Assembly (NCBI RefSeq): GCF_024741135.1 | Contig: NZ_JANSUY010000003.1 | Span: 62,001 to 126,000 of the forward strand | Length of the DNA stretch: 64,000 nt | Direction of reading: 5' to 3' | DNA from: Aquiflexum gelatinilyticum | Lineage (GTDB): Bacteria > Bacteroidota > Bacteroidia > Cytophagales > Cyclobacteriaceae | Part shown: piece after piece, positions 55,710-64,000 of the stretch | How positions within the stretch are numbered: the first letter of the stretch is position 1 | How the letters are laid out: the number at the start of each line of letters is the position of its first letter | Made by a program: the position numbers and the translations under genes | Notes under the pieces: generated by a model | The model's database searches: none | The model's input: only the letters and a program-made list of their open reading frames with translations | Told to the model about the DNA's origin: nothing

Positions 55710-55820
55710 TTGATTTCTTGTAAGAAATCAATCTTAAAAATCCCCAAAATTTCCAAAATCAGTTTTGTAAACCTATTCTCTGTAAAGGTTCAAAGTGTGT
55801 GTTCCTTTGTAAGGAACACA
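55710..55820. repeat. Hairpin pair of the TTGTAA-apex family
   Basis: TTGATTTCTT (55710-55719) pairs with AAGAAATCAA (55722-55731) around GT. TGTGTTCCTT (55798-55807) pairs with AAGGAACACA (55811-55820) around TGT. Both have the apex CTTNTAAG/CTTTGTAAG, and the arms differ from those at 20152-20202 while the apex is kept. Between them are shorter pairs such as AACC/GGTT. This is a REP-like element downstream of the small gene. Confidence 0.65.
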
Positions 55821-55932
55821 ATACAAGCCTGATTTTAAAGGATTTTCTTAACGCACAATTTAAAATAAAACATTACCAAAAAAAACAAAAATCAAACAAA
55901 CCGTCCTTTTGGACATTAAACAAACAAACACT

Positions 55933-56115
55933 ATGAAAAAGACAATCTTTGCAATGATGATCGCTGCTACTGCATTTATGGCTTCTTGTGGCAACAAAAC
56001 AACTGAAGAGGTAGAAGTTGTTGAAACTCCGGTTGAAGAAGTAGCTCCTAAAGTTGTAGAAGAAGCACCAGTAGATACTACTGCAGCTGCAGCTGATACC
56101 ACCGCAGTGAATTAA
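55933..56115 (+). CDS. Small acidic, repeat-rich lipoprotein
   Basis: This 60-residue lipoprotein starts at 55933 with MKKTIFAMMIAATAFMASC, where the lipobox cysteine is C19. The mature chain of about 42 residues is acidic and made of T/V/E/P/A repeats (EEVEVVETPVEEVAPKVVEE). It is probably disordered, tethered to a membrane and possibly linked to cell-envelope spacing. An ATG at 55909 gives eight extra residues and is less likely. It is followed by a strong terminator, which supports an independently and perhaps strongly expressed gene. No homologue is recognised. Confidence 0.8.
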   Translation: MKKTIFAMMIAATAFMASCGNKTTEEVEVVETPVEEVAPKVVEEAPVDTTAAAADTTAVN

Positions 56116-56137
56116 TTAAAAAATTAATTTACAATAA

Positions 56138-56166
56138 AAAAATCCCCGATAACATCGGGGATTTTT
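56138..56166 (+). terminator. Strong rho-independent terminator after the small lipoprotein gene
   Basis: AAAAATCCCCGAT (56138-56150) pairs perfectly with ATCGGGGATTTTT (56154-56166) around a three-base loop, ending in a T-run. It lies 22 bases after the stop codon. Confidence 0.92.
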
Positions 56167-56708
56167 ATTTTGGGGTAAACCCTTAATTGAACTTAAACAC
56201 TTTTCAGAGAGACTCTAAAAACTTATCAAACTTATGCAATTAAAAGCCTATAAAAAATAACCAATACTGGGTATTTTTCTAGGATGAAAATTAGAAAAAT
56301 TATACTTTAAGATGTAAAAAATCTAATTAAGACTTTTTTTGGATTGATTTTATAGTTTAAAGTTTTAATTGTATTGCTCTGAAATTAAGTTTTTATAGAT
56401 CAATCTTCTTTGACCAAATTTTATTTAACTGCAATGAATTATAAATAATGGAAAATAATAAAGTTTTGGAATTGATATTGATTAGGAAATAACTGTAAAG
56501 AGACGGTATAGAAAATCCAATCAGATAAATTTAAAAACATAGTTTAATTTCTTAAATCCGGATTTTAAGTACTTTTTAATTTGAAACTTATTATTGATTT
56601 TATTTTTTAAATGATTAAACTTAGGCTTTGTAATTAGGTATATTTCCATGCTGATTTCCCAAACAGGAGCTGAGATTTTAAATTTCATTGAAAGTCATTC
56701 CGCAATAC
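56167..56708. other. AT-rich upstream region of the multi-PAS kinase
   Basis: About 540 bases with no gene above 60 codons. It has runs of A/T and no strong hairpin. TATATTTC near 56639-56646 is a near match to a -7 box for the kinase gene. Nothing else is visible. Confidence 0.5.
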
Positions 56709-59700
56709 ATGAGTGTAAGAAATAAATTAGATATTTTAGGTTTTTTTGATCAATTAAAAGATCCGGTTGTTGTTTTTTCCAACAAAAACGACATTTTTTT
56801 CAATGATTATTTTATCAAGAATGTCAAAGGAAATTTCACTGATTGGAAGGAATTATTCAATTCTGATAAAATCCGTCAAGAGCTTGTTATATTTCTTGAA
56901 ACAGGTAAGCTGCCTGAAAGTAAATTTTGTTCCACTCTGCTTTTATCAGATGGCCTTTCTCCAAAGATTAATTGGGAATTTAAAAGCATCTTTGATGCGT
57001 CCGGGCAAAGGTATTGTGTTGCACTTGGTGCCAAATCGATTCAGGAAAATGATGAATTCTTTGATAAAGAGAATAGTCTTGGTGTCCTTGATTTAAATTT
57101 TGTGGCAAGCGTCCTAAGGCATAGCCATGATATGGTTGTGATATTGGATAAAGATGGAAAGTATAAATTTTTGAGTGCTGCAGTTATTGATAAATTGGGA
57201 ATCGATACCTCAAAGATCATCGGAAAATCATATAAAGATTTTGTAAATGAAGGAATTATAAAAATTGATGAGGGGGATATTGATCAGGTTTTTAAATCAA
57301 AGTCTGAAATAAATATAAACTTTTGGGTAAATATTCCTGATGGTAAGAAAGTATATATTGAAAGTTACTGCAGGAACCTACTTGATGACCCCAATATTAA
57401 TGGATTACTTTTTAGTGCCCGTGATATTACTGCCTATTGGAAAGCAAAAAAGTCTCTTCAGAAAAGGTATGAACTTGAGAATTTGATCAACAGAATTTCT
57501 GCAAAATTTGTCAATGCAGGATATAATCAAGTCGACCAGGTTTTCAACCTTTCTTTAAGGATGTTGGGAGAATTTGAAAAAGCCGATAGGGCATATATAT
57601 TTCTCGTTCATGATGACCTGCAGGAAATCGAAAATGTCTATGAATGGACAGCCGATGGGATAGAGCCCCAGATTCAATACCTTAAAAACCTTCCGATTAC
57701 TGAAGATAACCTGACGATAGATTCCTTGCGAAAAGGTGAGGTTCTTGTTGTCCCTGATGTTGATCTAATGCCTGACGAATTTGGGGTAGAAAGAGACATT
57801 TACCAACAGCAGGGAATCAAATCCTTTGTATTGATCCCAATATTTTCTGAAAACAAACTGATAGGGTTCTTTGGGTTAGATGCAGTCCATGAAAAAAGAG
57901 CTTGGCATGAAAAAGATGAATATGTTCTCAGGCAGCTTGGAGATATTTATGCAGGAAGTTTTATCAATAGGGCCATAAAGAAAAGACTTGAACGGAATGA
58001 AAAGCTGTTGGCTTCTACAGAAATTCTAGCCAAATCAGGTTCCTGGAGATTTAGCAATACCAAAAAAAAGATTTTCTTTTCCTCAGGTTTAAAGAGGATT
58101 TTTGAATTAGAGGAAAATATGTATTCTTCTAATTTTTTGGGTTTTTTAAAAAGAATCAAAAAATCTGACAGAAAAGGGTTTGTGGAAAGATTGAACCAAG
58201 CTGTCATGACCAAAAGTACTACTTATGGAGAGTTTAGTATTTATACAGGAGAAGGGAAAGAAAAATTTATAAACTTCACCATACAGGTGAGAGAAATCCA
58301 AGGCAGTAAGGATGTAGAAGTTTTTGGATATTGCTCTGATATAACACATAAAAAAGATGCTGAAAATTACCTGAAACTTCAATCACAGATCCTCACCCAA
58401 GTTGATGACCCGATTGTGGTGACTGATTCTTCCCTAAAAATAATCTACATCAATAAGGCTGGTCTCAAAGAATGTAAAATTTCCGAAGCAGAGAATTTCC
58501 AAGGGAAAATCACCGACCTATTTGAATTTATATTCGAAGATTCCAACACACTTGAAAAGTTATTGGTAAGCCTGAAATCCAATGAAGGCATTACCAAACA
58601 AATGCAACTCAGGTTGAGGACAGGAGTGGTTGATCCTTATGAAGTTTCTGTGCAACAGTTTTTGAATGATGACCTCGAAAAAATAGGGTTTTCATTTGTG
58701 ATCAGAAATTTATCCCTTCAGGTGAGGCAAGAAGCAATCGCCAGAAAGGCGCAGATGATTGTCGAAAACAGTCCTGCGGTTTTGTTTACAGTAGATCCAA
58801 ATGAGAATTTCAGGATTCTTTATATCACTGACAATATCAGGCAGTTTGGTTATAACTCTTCCAAACTTGTCAATTCCAAAACAAGCATACTTGATTTGAT
58901 TCATCCGGATGATGTGGTTAGGCTTTTGGATTATCATTATTCTAAAGAAAGTGAAAACGGTATCCCAGCTTTTTCAGGAGAATACAGAATAAGAAAAGGA
59001 GACGGATCCTATAGATGGGTCGAGGACCGGACACGAGAAGTGTATGATTCGGAGGGAAGGATTTTTGTGCATGAGGGAATTCTTCAGGACATCACCGAAA
59101 GAAAAAACAACAGAGAAGAAATTCTAAGAAGCCAAGAAAGATACCGTGTATTAGCTTCAAATATACCTGGTACAAGTATCTTTCTGATAGACCGTGACTT
59201 GAGATATATTGCAGCACAGGGGACAAATTTTGCTGATTGGGGAATGATGGCCTCAGACTTTGAAGGAAAGACCTTAGCAGAAGTCCATACCGGTAACCTT
59301 AACGAAATTCAACCTATAGTTACCAGAGCATTGCTCAAAAATGAGATAATCCAAAAGCACCTTGTGTTCCGTCGCAGGGTATATGAAATTACTGTCCGTC
59401 CTATTATGTACGGGGGAGAGATTGAGTATGCACTTGGGATTTTGAGAGATATCAACGAGGAACATCAGGCAAAAGAAAATCTGAGAAAAAATGAAGAAAA
59501 GTATAGAAAACTGGTAGAGGAATCTACCGAAATCATTTTCTCATTAGATCTTGACATGACGCTTATCTATATTTCTCCCAATGTGAAGCAGTTTCTTGGA
59601 TATCCTTCCGAGGAAGTCATGAGTAGGAATTTGACAGAATTTTTGCATCCTGAGGATATTTTAATATTTGCTGAAAAGAGTGGATCTGAACCTGACTTTT

Positions 59701-61022
59701 TTGAAAAAAACCAGTATCTCGAATTTCGATTACGGCACCTGGAAGGGGATTATAGGGTTTTCAGTTCCAATGGGAAGTTGGTAATTGATGACGAAGGAAA
59801 AAAAATGTATTACACAGGGATTGCAAGGGATATTACCAGTCTCAAAGAAGCCCAAAAGGAACTTTTCCATGCAAAAGAAAAAGCCGAACAAGCCTCAACT
59901 ATAAAGTCTCAATTTCTTTCCATCATGAGTCATGAAATCAGGACTCCCATGAATGCGGTAATTGGGATGGCTCACCTGTTGATAGAAGATGAACCTAGAC
60001 CGGACCAATTGGAGAATTTAAAAACCCTTCAATTTTCGGCCGAGAATCTCCTCGGATTGATTAATGATATCCTGGATTATAGCAAAATTGACTCAGGAAA
60101 AGTTGAGCTTGAAAAAGTCAATTTTGAACTCAGCAATGTTTTCAACCGAATCCTTCATTCCTATTCTTATCAAGCTAGGGAAAAGTCACTTCAGGTCATT
60201 TTTGAAGCGGATCCCAAATTGCCTCAAAATCTAATGGGTGATCCAGTGAGATTGGGGCAGATTGTAAACAACCTGGTTTCCAATGCCATAAAATTCACCG
60301 AAAAAGGATTTATCAAGATCAAGTTGACCAACGAGAAAGAAAATGAAAAGTCTATTGCCATCAGATTTGATTTTGAGGATTCAGGCATAGGAATTCCCAA
60401 GGAAAAACTTGACTTGGTATTTGAGGCATTTACCCAAGCAAGTGCTGCAACGACCCGAAAATATGGTGGGACAGGTCTTGGATTGGCGATTGTCAAAAGA
60501 TTGGTGCAGTTGTTCGGGGCTGAGATCAAAGCTTACCAAAGAGAAGAAGGGGGAACAAGATTTACATTTACTGCCGTATTTGAAAAGCCACAAACCAAGG
60601 CTGTTTTCTCCCAAAGTGACCATTCAGAAGGATTAAAATTTCTGGAAGAAGCAAGTATCCTTGTCGCTGAAGATAACCTTGTAAACCAGATCATGATCAA
60701 AAAATTTCTCCATAAATGGGGGGTTAAAAATGTTGTCATGGCAAATGATGGAAATGAGGCAATCAAGGCATTTATGGATCAGGATTTTAATTTGATCTTG
60801 CTTGACCTTCAGATGCCCGAGAAGGATGGTTTTTTTGTTGCTGAATACATCAGAAACTTGGATGAGGCAAAAAAGAAGAATGTTCCTATAATTGCCTTGA
60901 CAGCTTCTTCGTTGATTGAAGTAAAAGACCAATTGGATAAAGTGGGAATGAATGATTATATAAGCAAACCGTTTAACCCTGATAACCTTTATACCAAAAT
61001 ACTCAAATACCTTAAGCCATAA
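56709..61022 (+). CDS. Cytosolic multi-PAS hybrid histidine kinase with GAF and receiver domains
   Basis: Starting at the ATG at 56709 gives 1437 residues; a TTG at 56688 would extend it by seven. The order is PAS-like (about 10-110), PAS (130-245), GAF (265-415), PAS (430-545), PAS (555-675), PAS (690-815), PAS (820-930), PAS (940-1050), then HisKA with SHEIRTPMN (H1075), HATPase (RKYGGTGLGLAI) and REC with LLDLQMPEKDG (D1366). There is no membrane helix, so it senses internal signals such as redox, oxygen or small molecules. No response regulator is next to it, and the downstream gene encodes an outer-membrane protein. It is 1.5 times the usual length for such kinases because of the extra PAS domains. 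Confidence 0.93.
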   Translation: MSVRNKLDILGFFDQLKDPVVVFSNKNDIFFNDYFIKNVKGNFTDWKELFNSDKIRQELVIFLETGKLPESKFCSTLLLSDGLSPKINWEFKSIFDASGQRYCVALGAKSIQENDEFFDKENSLGVLDLNFVASVLRHSHDMVVILDKDGKYKFLSAAVIDKLGIDTSKIIGKSYKDFVNEGIIKIDEGDIDQVFKSKSEININFWVNIPDGKKVYIESYCRNLLDDPNINGLLFSARDITAYWKAKKSLQKRYELENLINRISAKFVNAGYNQVDQVFNLSLRMLGEFEKADRAYIFLVHDDLQEIENVYEWTADGIEPQIQYLKNLPITEDNLTIDSLRKGEVLVVPDVDLMPDEFGVERDIYQQQGIKSFVLIPIFSENKLIGFFGLDAVHEKRAWHEKDEYVLRQLGDIYAGSFINRAIKKRLERNEKLLASTEILAKSGSWRFSNTKKKIFFSSGLKRIFELEENMYSSNFLGFLKRIKKSDRKGFVERLNQAVMTKSTTYGEFSIYTGEGKEKFINFTIQVREIQGSKDVEVFGYCSDITHKKDAENYLKLQSQILTQVDDPIVVTDSSLKIIYINKAGLKECKISEAENFQGKITDLFEFIFEDSNTLEKLLVSLKSNEGITKQMQLRLRTGVVDPYEVSVQQFLNDDLEKIGFSFVIRNLSLQVRQEAIARKAQMIVENSPAVLFTVDPNENFRILYITDNIRQFGYNSSKLVNSKTSILDLIHPDDVVRLLDYHYSKESENGIPAFSGEYRIRKGDGSYRWVEDRTREVYDSEGRIFVHEGILQDITERKNNREEILRSQERYRVLASNIPGTSIFLIDRDLRYIAAQGTNFADWGMMASDFEGKTLAEVHTGNLNEIQPIVTRALLKNEIIQKHLVFRRRVYEITVRPIMYGGEIEYALGILRDINEEHQAKENLRKNEEKYRKLVEESTEIIFSLDLDMTLIYISPNVKQFLGYPSEEVMSRNLTEFLHPEDILIFAEKSGSEPDFFEKNQYLEFRLRHLEGDYRVFSSNGKLVIDDEGKKMYYTGIARDITSLKEAQKELFHAKEKAEQASTIKSQFLSIMSHEIRTPMNAVIGMAHLLIEDEPRPDQLENLKTLQFSAENLLGLINDILDYSKIDSGKVELEKVNFELSNVFNRILHSYSYQAREKSLQVIFEADPKLPQNLMGDPVRLGQIVNNLVSNAIKFTEKGFIKIKLTNEKENEKSIAIRFDFEDSGIGIPKEKLDLVFEAFTQASAATTRKYGGTGLGLAIVKRLVQLFGAEIKAYQREEGGTRFTFTAVFEKPQTKAVFSQSDHSEGLKFLEEASILVAEDNLVNQIMIKKFLHKWGVKNVVMANDGNEAIKAFMDQDFNLILLDLQMPEKDGFFVAEYIRNLDEAKKKNVPIIALTASSLIEVKDQLDKVGMNDYISKPFNPDNLYTKILKYLKP

Positions 61023-61084
61023 ATTTGAAAAAAGGAGTTCGCAATAGCCACTTTCATTATAATTTTGAAGGCAAACAAATTGGT

Positions 61085-62392
61085 ATGAGACTTTTCTTGG
61101 TACTGTTTCTTTCATGTTCTTTTGGATTCACTGCTTTTTCACAGTCCCCAAAATCCAATAGGACTACCATGTACATGACATACGGCAAAACGGGGGCAAA
61201 CCTGAGGGAGTTCAATCAGATGCTATCGGGTAAGGGGCTTTCTCCGATGAGAAACAGCTACTCCAACCTTAGCTTTGGGTATTTGACGAGATTCAATGAC
61301 TTCATTATTGGATTAGAACTTTTTCAAAACAGCGGTCCTAAATCAATCTTTGACGGATACCAAATTGATTACCATACCACTAGGTTTTATGTAAACGTAG
61401 GTTTTGCCTTTACAGAAGAAGGTAATTTTCAATTGATCCATTACATGTCAGTTGGAACAGGATTTCTCAATTTTCAGATGTTAAAAGAAAACCCGGCTGA
61501 AAATCTAGGAGAGTTTTTCGAAAATCCTGAGCATGGCTTTATTCTGAGAGACGGAAACCTTCACAAAGGGACTTTGAATATGACCGGATTTCTGACCGAA
61601 ATTGGGTTTCAAATGAGTTATGATTTTCCCATTCCGGGCAGAGGTGAAGCTATTGAGCTCTTGGCGAGGTTTGGATATTCTTTTAGCCCTTTTGAGGATT
61701 CTTGGAAATTAAATGGAATCAGGTTTAATAGTGCACAAAGTGGGGCATTTCTGAGATTGGGGGCAGGATTGACTATACCGGATCACAATTTTTTCTACAA
61801 AGATGCTGCCATTGGAGCCCATTTGCTCTATGGATTCCATTTTACCAAACCAGATCGCTTCAATGCTATTCTTCAAGAAAAAGGTCTTACGCCATTTAAG
61901 GGAAGACCAAATAATATCGGTCTAAAAGTATTAGGAGAAAGTAAAGGTTTCCTTTATGGAATCGATTTTTATAATCTTGGGCTTTCGGGAGAAGCAGATG
62001 AATCAAAAAGCCATACTTTAAACAGTTTAAGAGTTTATGGAAACGTGGGACTGAAATTCTTTGAAAGAAGAAATCTTGAACTTGGCGGAACAGGCGGATT
62101 AGGATATGGAAATATCCGATATAGTCTCATCAGTAATGAAAAACCTGATTTTCCAAGATTATTTGAAGAGCCCATTCATGATGCGTTTTTGAGAAAAGGT
62201 GGCTTGATGGCCAAGCCTGAGGTTTTTGTAGCTTACGGGATCCCATTGTCACCAAACCACTCCTCCAAAATCATGTTTGGAATCAATGGTGGCTATGAAA
62301 TCCCTTTGGCCAATTACAAACTACTCGATTTGCCAATGTCTGATTACATTTCAAATCCTTATTTTCAGGTAAGCGTTGGTATCAAACATTAA
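61085..62392 (+). CDS. Exported, probably outer-membrane beta-barrel, protein
   Basis: The start at 61085 gives 435 residues with a signal peptide MRLFLVLFLSCSFGFTAFSQ; an upstream TTG would place 20 residues before the signal. The mature chain is built of alternating glycine-aromatic strands typical of outer-membrane barrels, and its two halves appear partly repeated (LSGKGLSPM and LQEKGLTPF segments at equivalent places, each followed by a barrel section). Ends in FQVSVGIKH, close to a barrel terminus. I do not recognise a family. It is 62 bases after the multi-PAS kinase and may be cotranscribed with it. The stop overlaps the convergent RidA-like gene. Confidence 0.75.
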   Translation: MRLFLVLFLSCSFGFTAFSQSPKSNRTTMYMTYGKTGANLREFNQMLSGKGLSPMRNSYSNLSFGYLTRFNDFIIGLELFQNSGPKSIFDGYQIDYHTTRFYVNVGFAFTEEGNFQLIHYMSVGTGFLNFQMLKENPAENLGEFFENPEHGFILRDGNLHKGTLNMTGFLTEIGFQMSYDFPIPGRGEAIELLARFGYSFSPFEDSWKLNGIRFNSAQSGAFLRLGAGLTIPDHNFFYKDAAIGAHLLYGFHFTKPDRFNAILQEKGLTPFKGRPNNIGLKVLGESKGFLYGIDFYNLGLSGEADESKSHTLNSLRVYGNVGLKFFERRNLELGGTGGLGYGNIRYSLISNEKPDFPRLFEEPIHDAFLRKGGLMAKPEVFVAYGIPLSPNHSSKIMFGINGGYEIPLANYKLLDLPMSDYISNPYFQVSVGIKH

Positions 62393-62979
62393 TTGTCGTC
62401 AATCTCTACGATCAGTTCTACTTCCACAGATATATCCATTGGCAGTGCATTCATACCAACAGCAGACCTTGCATGTTTTCCTTTTTCGCCAAAGACCTCT
62501 ACCATCAAGTCAGAGAAGCCATTGATGACCTGAGGCTGTTGGGTAAAATCAGGTCCACAATTGACCATGCCCAAAACCTTAACCACTCTTTTGACTTTAT
62601 TCAAATCTCCCAATTCAGCTTTTAGGACTGCCAATTGGTTGATTGCAACCATCCTCGCTGCTTCTTTTCCCTCTTCAATCGTAAGGTCTTGCCCCACCTT
62701 TCCTGTTATAAATGTTCCGTCAGGAAGTCCAGGACCTTTTCCGGAAAGAAAAAGAAGGTTACCGCTTCTAACCGCATTGACATAATTGGCTACAGGAGCA
62801 CTTGCCTCAGGAAGAACAATTCCCAAATCTTTGAGTTTTTGCTCTGCATCCCAGACCTCCTGATTTTTGGGTAATTGTTGATTTTGATTTTCTGTGGAAC
62901 TACAGGAAAATGTAATCAGCAATATCAGGGTTGATAAAGCGAAAGATAGCCATCTGAAGGTTTGGGCTTTTAAGTCCAT
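62389..62979 (-). CDS. Exported RidA-family (YjgF/YER057c) lipoprotein
   Basis: This 196-residue protein has a signal and lipobox, LLITFSCSST, which is unusual because RidA proteins are normally cytosolic. The mature part is a RidA domain with VNAVRSGNLLFLSGKGP and the C-terminal GKHARSAVGMNALPMDISVEVE, containing the substrate arginine (RSAVG). Cytosolic RidA hydrolyses reactive enamines and imines from threonine dehydratase; a periplasmic form would need another substrate. Stop codons with the upstream outer-membrane gene overlap by four bases. Confidence 0.9.
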   Translation of the reverse strand: MDLKAQTFRWLSFALSTLILLITFSCSSTENQNQQLPKNQEVWDAEQKLKDLGIVLPEASAPVANYVNAVRSGNLLFLSGKGPGLPDGTFITGKVGQDLTIEEGKEAARMVAINQLAVLKAELGDLNKVKRVVKVLGMVNCGPDFTQQPQVINGFSDLMVEVFGEKGKHARSAVGMNALPMDISVEVELIVEIDDN

Positions 62980-63106
62980 AAGGAGTTTGTTTGTTGTCGG
63001 TTAAATTTCCTTTTAAAGGAAGTGTTTGATTTAGCAGATATGAGAAATATATACCTATTTCATTAAAGAATCTCTATAAAAAACAGCAAAATTCAATTAT
63101 TGGATT

Positions 63107-63114
63107 TAAATTTG
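63107..63114 (+). promoter_or_regulatory. Candidate promoter -7 box for the SAM riboswitch transcript
   Basis: TAAATTTG, a perfect TAnnTTTG, lies five bases upstream of the first base of the riboswitch P1 stem. A start at about 63119-63121 would begin the RNA exactly at the aptamer, which supports the call although no -33 box is clear. Confidence 0.5.
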
Positions 63115-63118
63115 GATT

Positions 63119-63217
63119 GCTTATCGAGAAAGACTGAGGGAAAGGCCCTATGACGTCTTGGCAACCTGACTTACAAGGTGCTAATTCCTATTCCGGAAAA
63201 GCCGGAAGAAGATGAGC
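63119..63217 (+). promoter_or_regulatory. SAM-I (S-box) riboswitch
   Basis: The conserved S-box blocks are present: ATCGAGAAAGACTGAGGGA, GGCCCTATGAC, TTGGCAACC and AAGGTGCTAATTCC. P1 closes between GCTTATC (63119-63125) and GATGAGC (63211-63217) with one G-T pair. It binds S-adenosylmethionine and lowers expression of the downstream methionine gene. The following sequence can form a competing hairpin. Confidence 0.95.
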
Positions 63218-63250
63218 GGAAGAATGAATTCTTTTTTCCGGTTCTTGCTC
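63218..63250 (+). terminator. Possible riboswitch expression platform
   Basis: AAGAAT/ATTCTT with a T-tract (63220-63237) is a weak terminator-like hairpin. Alternatively GAGC-GG-AAGAA (63214-63224) can pair with TTCTTGCTC (63242-63250), which would open P1. The two are mutually exclusive, as expected for a switch, but the design is only inferred. Confidence 0.4.
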
Positions 63251-63276
63251 GTATAAGTTTTTGAAATTTATCATAC

Positions 63277-64000
63277 ATGAACAGAACCGCGTTATTACTC
63301 TCCTTAGCCAAGAAAAAAATTCTCATCCTTGATGGTGCCATGGGCACGATGATTCAGCGTTTTAAGCTGAATGAGGAGGATTTTAGAACACCAGAACTTG
63401 CAAATCACCCCAAACCATTGAAGGGTAACAATGACCTGCTCTCACTTTCGAGACCGGATGTCATCAAATCCATTCATGCAGCCTACCTTGAAGTTGGGGC
63501 CGATATCATTGAAACCAATACTTTTAGTGGAACATCCATTGCACAGGAGGATTATGCTTTGCAGCACTTGGCCTATGAGATCAATTTCCAATCCGCAAAA
63601 ATTGCCCGCGAAGTGGCTGATGAATTCACCGCAAAAAATCCTGACAAACCACGTTTCGTGGCAGGTGCCCTTGGGCCGACCAATAAAACAGCATCCCTTT
63701 CTCCAGATGTCAATGATCCCGGATACCGGGCAATCACGTTTGACCAATTGTCTGAAGCTTACAAAGAACAGGTTAGGGGATTGCTTGATGGTGGATCTGA
63801 CATCCTTTTGGTAGAGACGATTTTTGATACGCTCAATGCAAAAGCGGCACTTTTTGCTATTCAGGAAGTATTTGAGGAAAGAAGTATCCCATTGAATCCT
63901 GAAGAAGGTGGCATTCCCATCATGATCTCAGGAACCATCACTGATGCTTCAGGCAGGACACTTTCAGGACAGACGACGGAAGCATTTCTGATTTCAGTTT
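63277..64000 (+). CDS. metH: Methionine synthase / homocysteine S-methyltransferase, N-terminal part (3' end outside window)
   Basis: The frame is open from ATG 63277 to the window end (241 codons). The first 240 residues are the homocysteine-binding barrel of Met[54 protein letters not shown] and [16 protein letters not shown]. The zinc cysteines lie beyond the window. It transfers a methyl group from methyl-cobalamin to homocysteine. The S-box riboswitch upstream fits this role. I cannot tell whether the gene encodes full MetH or only the first domain of a split enzyme, as occurs in Bacteroidota. Confidence 0.92.
   Translation, partial: MNRTALLLSLAKKKILILDGAMGTMIQRFKLNEEDFRTPELANHPKPLKGNNDLLSLSRPDVIKSIHAAYLEVGADIIETNTFSGTSIAQEDYALQHLAYEINFQSAKIAREVADEFTAKNPDKPRFVAGALGPTNKTASLSPDVNDPGYRAITFDQLSEAYKEQVRGLLDGGSDILLVETIFDTLNAKAALFAIQEVFEERSIPLNPEEGGIPIMISGTITDASGRTLSGQTTEAFLISV

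Noticed and set aside
55860..56102. Minus-strand 80-codon frame over the small lipoprotein
   Set aside because: It is the mirror of the repeat-rich lipoprotein gene, which has a signal peptide, lipobox and terminator.

Overview
The window is typical of a Bacteroidota chromosome, most likely a marine or freshwater Cytophagales/Cyclobacteriaceae-type organism (Algoriphagus-like). This rests on moderate G+C with AT-rich spacers, a SusC/SusD pair, GH97 and GH32 enzymes, DUF5690 and DUF4412 family proteins, many signal peptides ending in SQ/AQ, few Shine-Dalgarno sites, and promoter candidates of the Bacteroidota TAnnTTTG type. I assign no species. I saw no rRNA, tRNA, CRISPR array or recognisable insertion sequence.

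Positions 1-15463 form a phosphorus-acquisition island. It opens with the end of a purple-acid-phosphatase-like gene. Next comes a minus-strand operon of phosphonatase-like hydrolase, MFS/DUF5690 transporter, TIGR03364-type FAD oxidoreductase and XRE-cupin regulator, with a PhnZ-like HD oxygenase divergent from it. A second minus-strand operon encodes SusC, SusD, a Tat-exported phospholipase C, an alkaline-phosphatase-superfamily hydrolase and a lipoprotein metallophosphatase. The likely logic is outer-membrane uptake and stepwise dephosphorylation of organic P esters, next to an inner-membrane and cytoplasmic route for phosphonates.

Positions 16067-21000 hold a DbpA-like helicase, a RibD/DHFR-like reductase, an exported Gfo/Idh/MocA oxidoreductase, a cassette-like foreign gene flanked by an 8-bp direct repeat, and a tandem pair of 87-residue membrane proteins. 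Positions 21032-31899 hold a GlcD/GlcF-type dehydrogenase fusion and AddA and AddB, with one toxin-antitoxin module upstream of addA and another between addA and addB. Positions 32089-40403 carry a GH32 fructan hydrolase, a GxxExxY protein, a GH97 enzyme, a P-type Ca2+-ATPase and a site-2 protease with CBS domains.

Positions 40767-48906 carry the fused acyl-CoA mutase IcmF, then an OsmC protein, a small protein, a Cache lipoprotein and a membrane hybrid histidine kinase. A minus-strand housekeeping block (48916-55011) encodes a 2-oxoacid dehydrogenase E2, CinA, an SDR, dihydrofolate reductase, a DUF4412-like protein and Fmt. The right end has a small orphan gene, a small acidic lipoprotein, a cytosolic multi-PAS hybrid kinase, an outer-membrane protein, an exported RidA, and a SAM-I riboswitch in front of a MetH/homocysteine methyltransferase gene cut by the window edge.

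Several spacers hold strong hairpins and repeats that the genes do not explain. One hairpin family with a TTGTAA apex occurs as pairs at 20152-20202 and 55710-55820.
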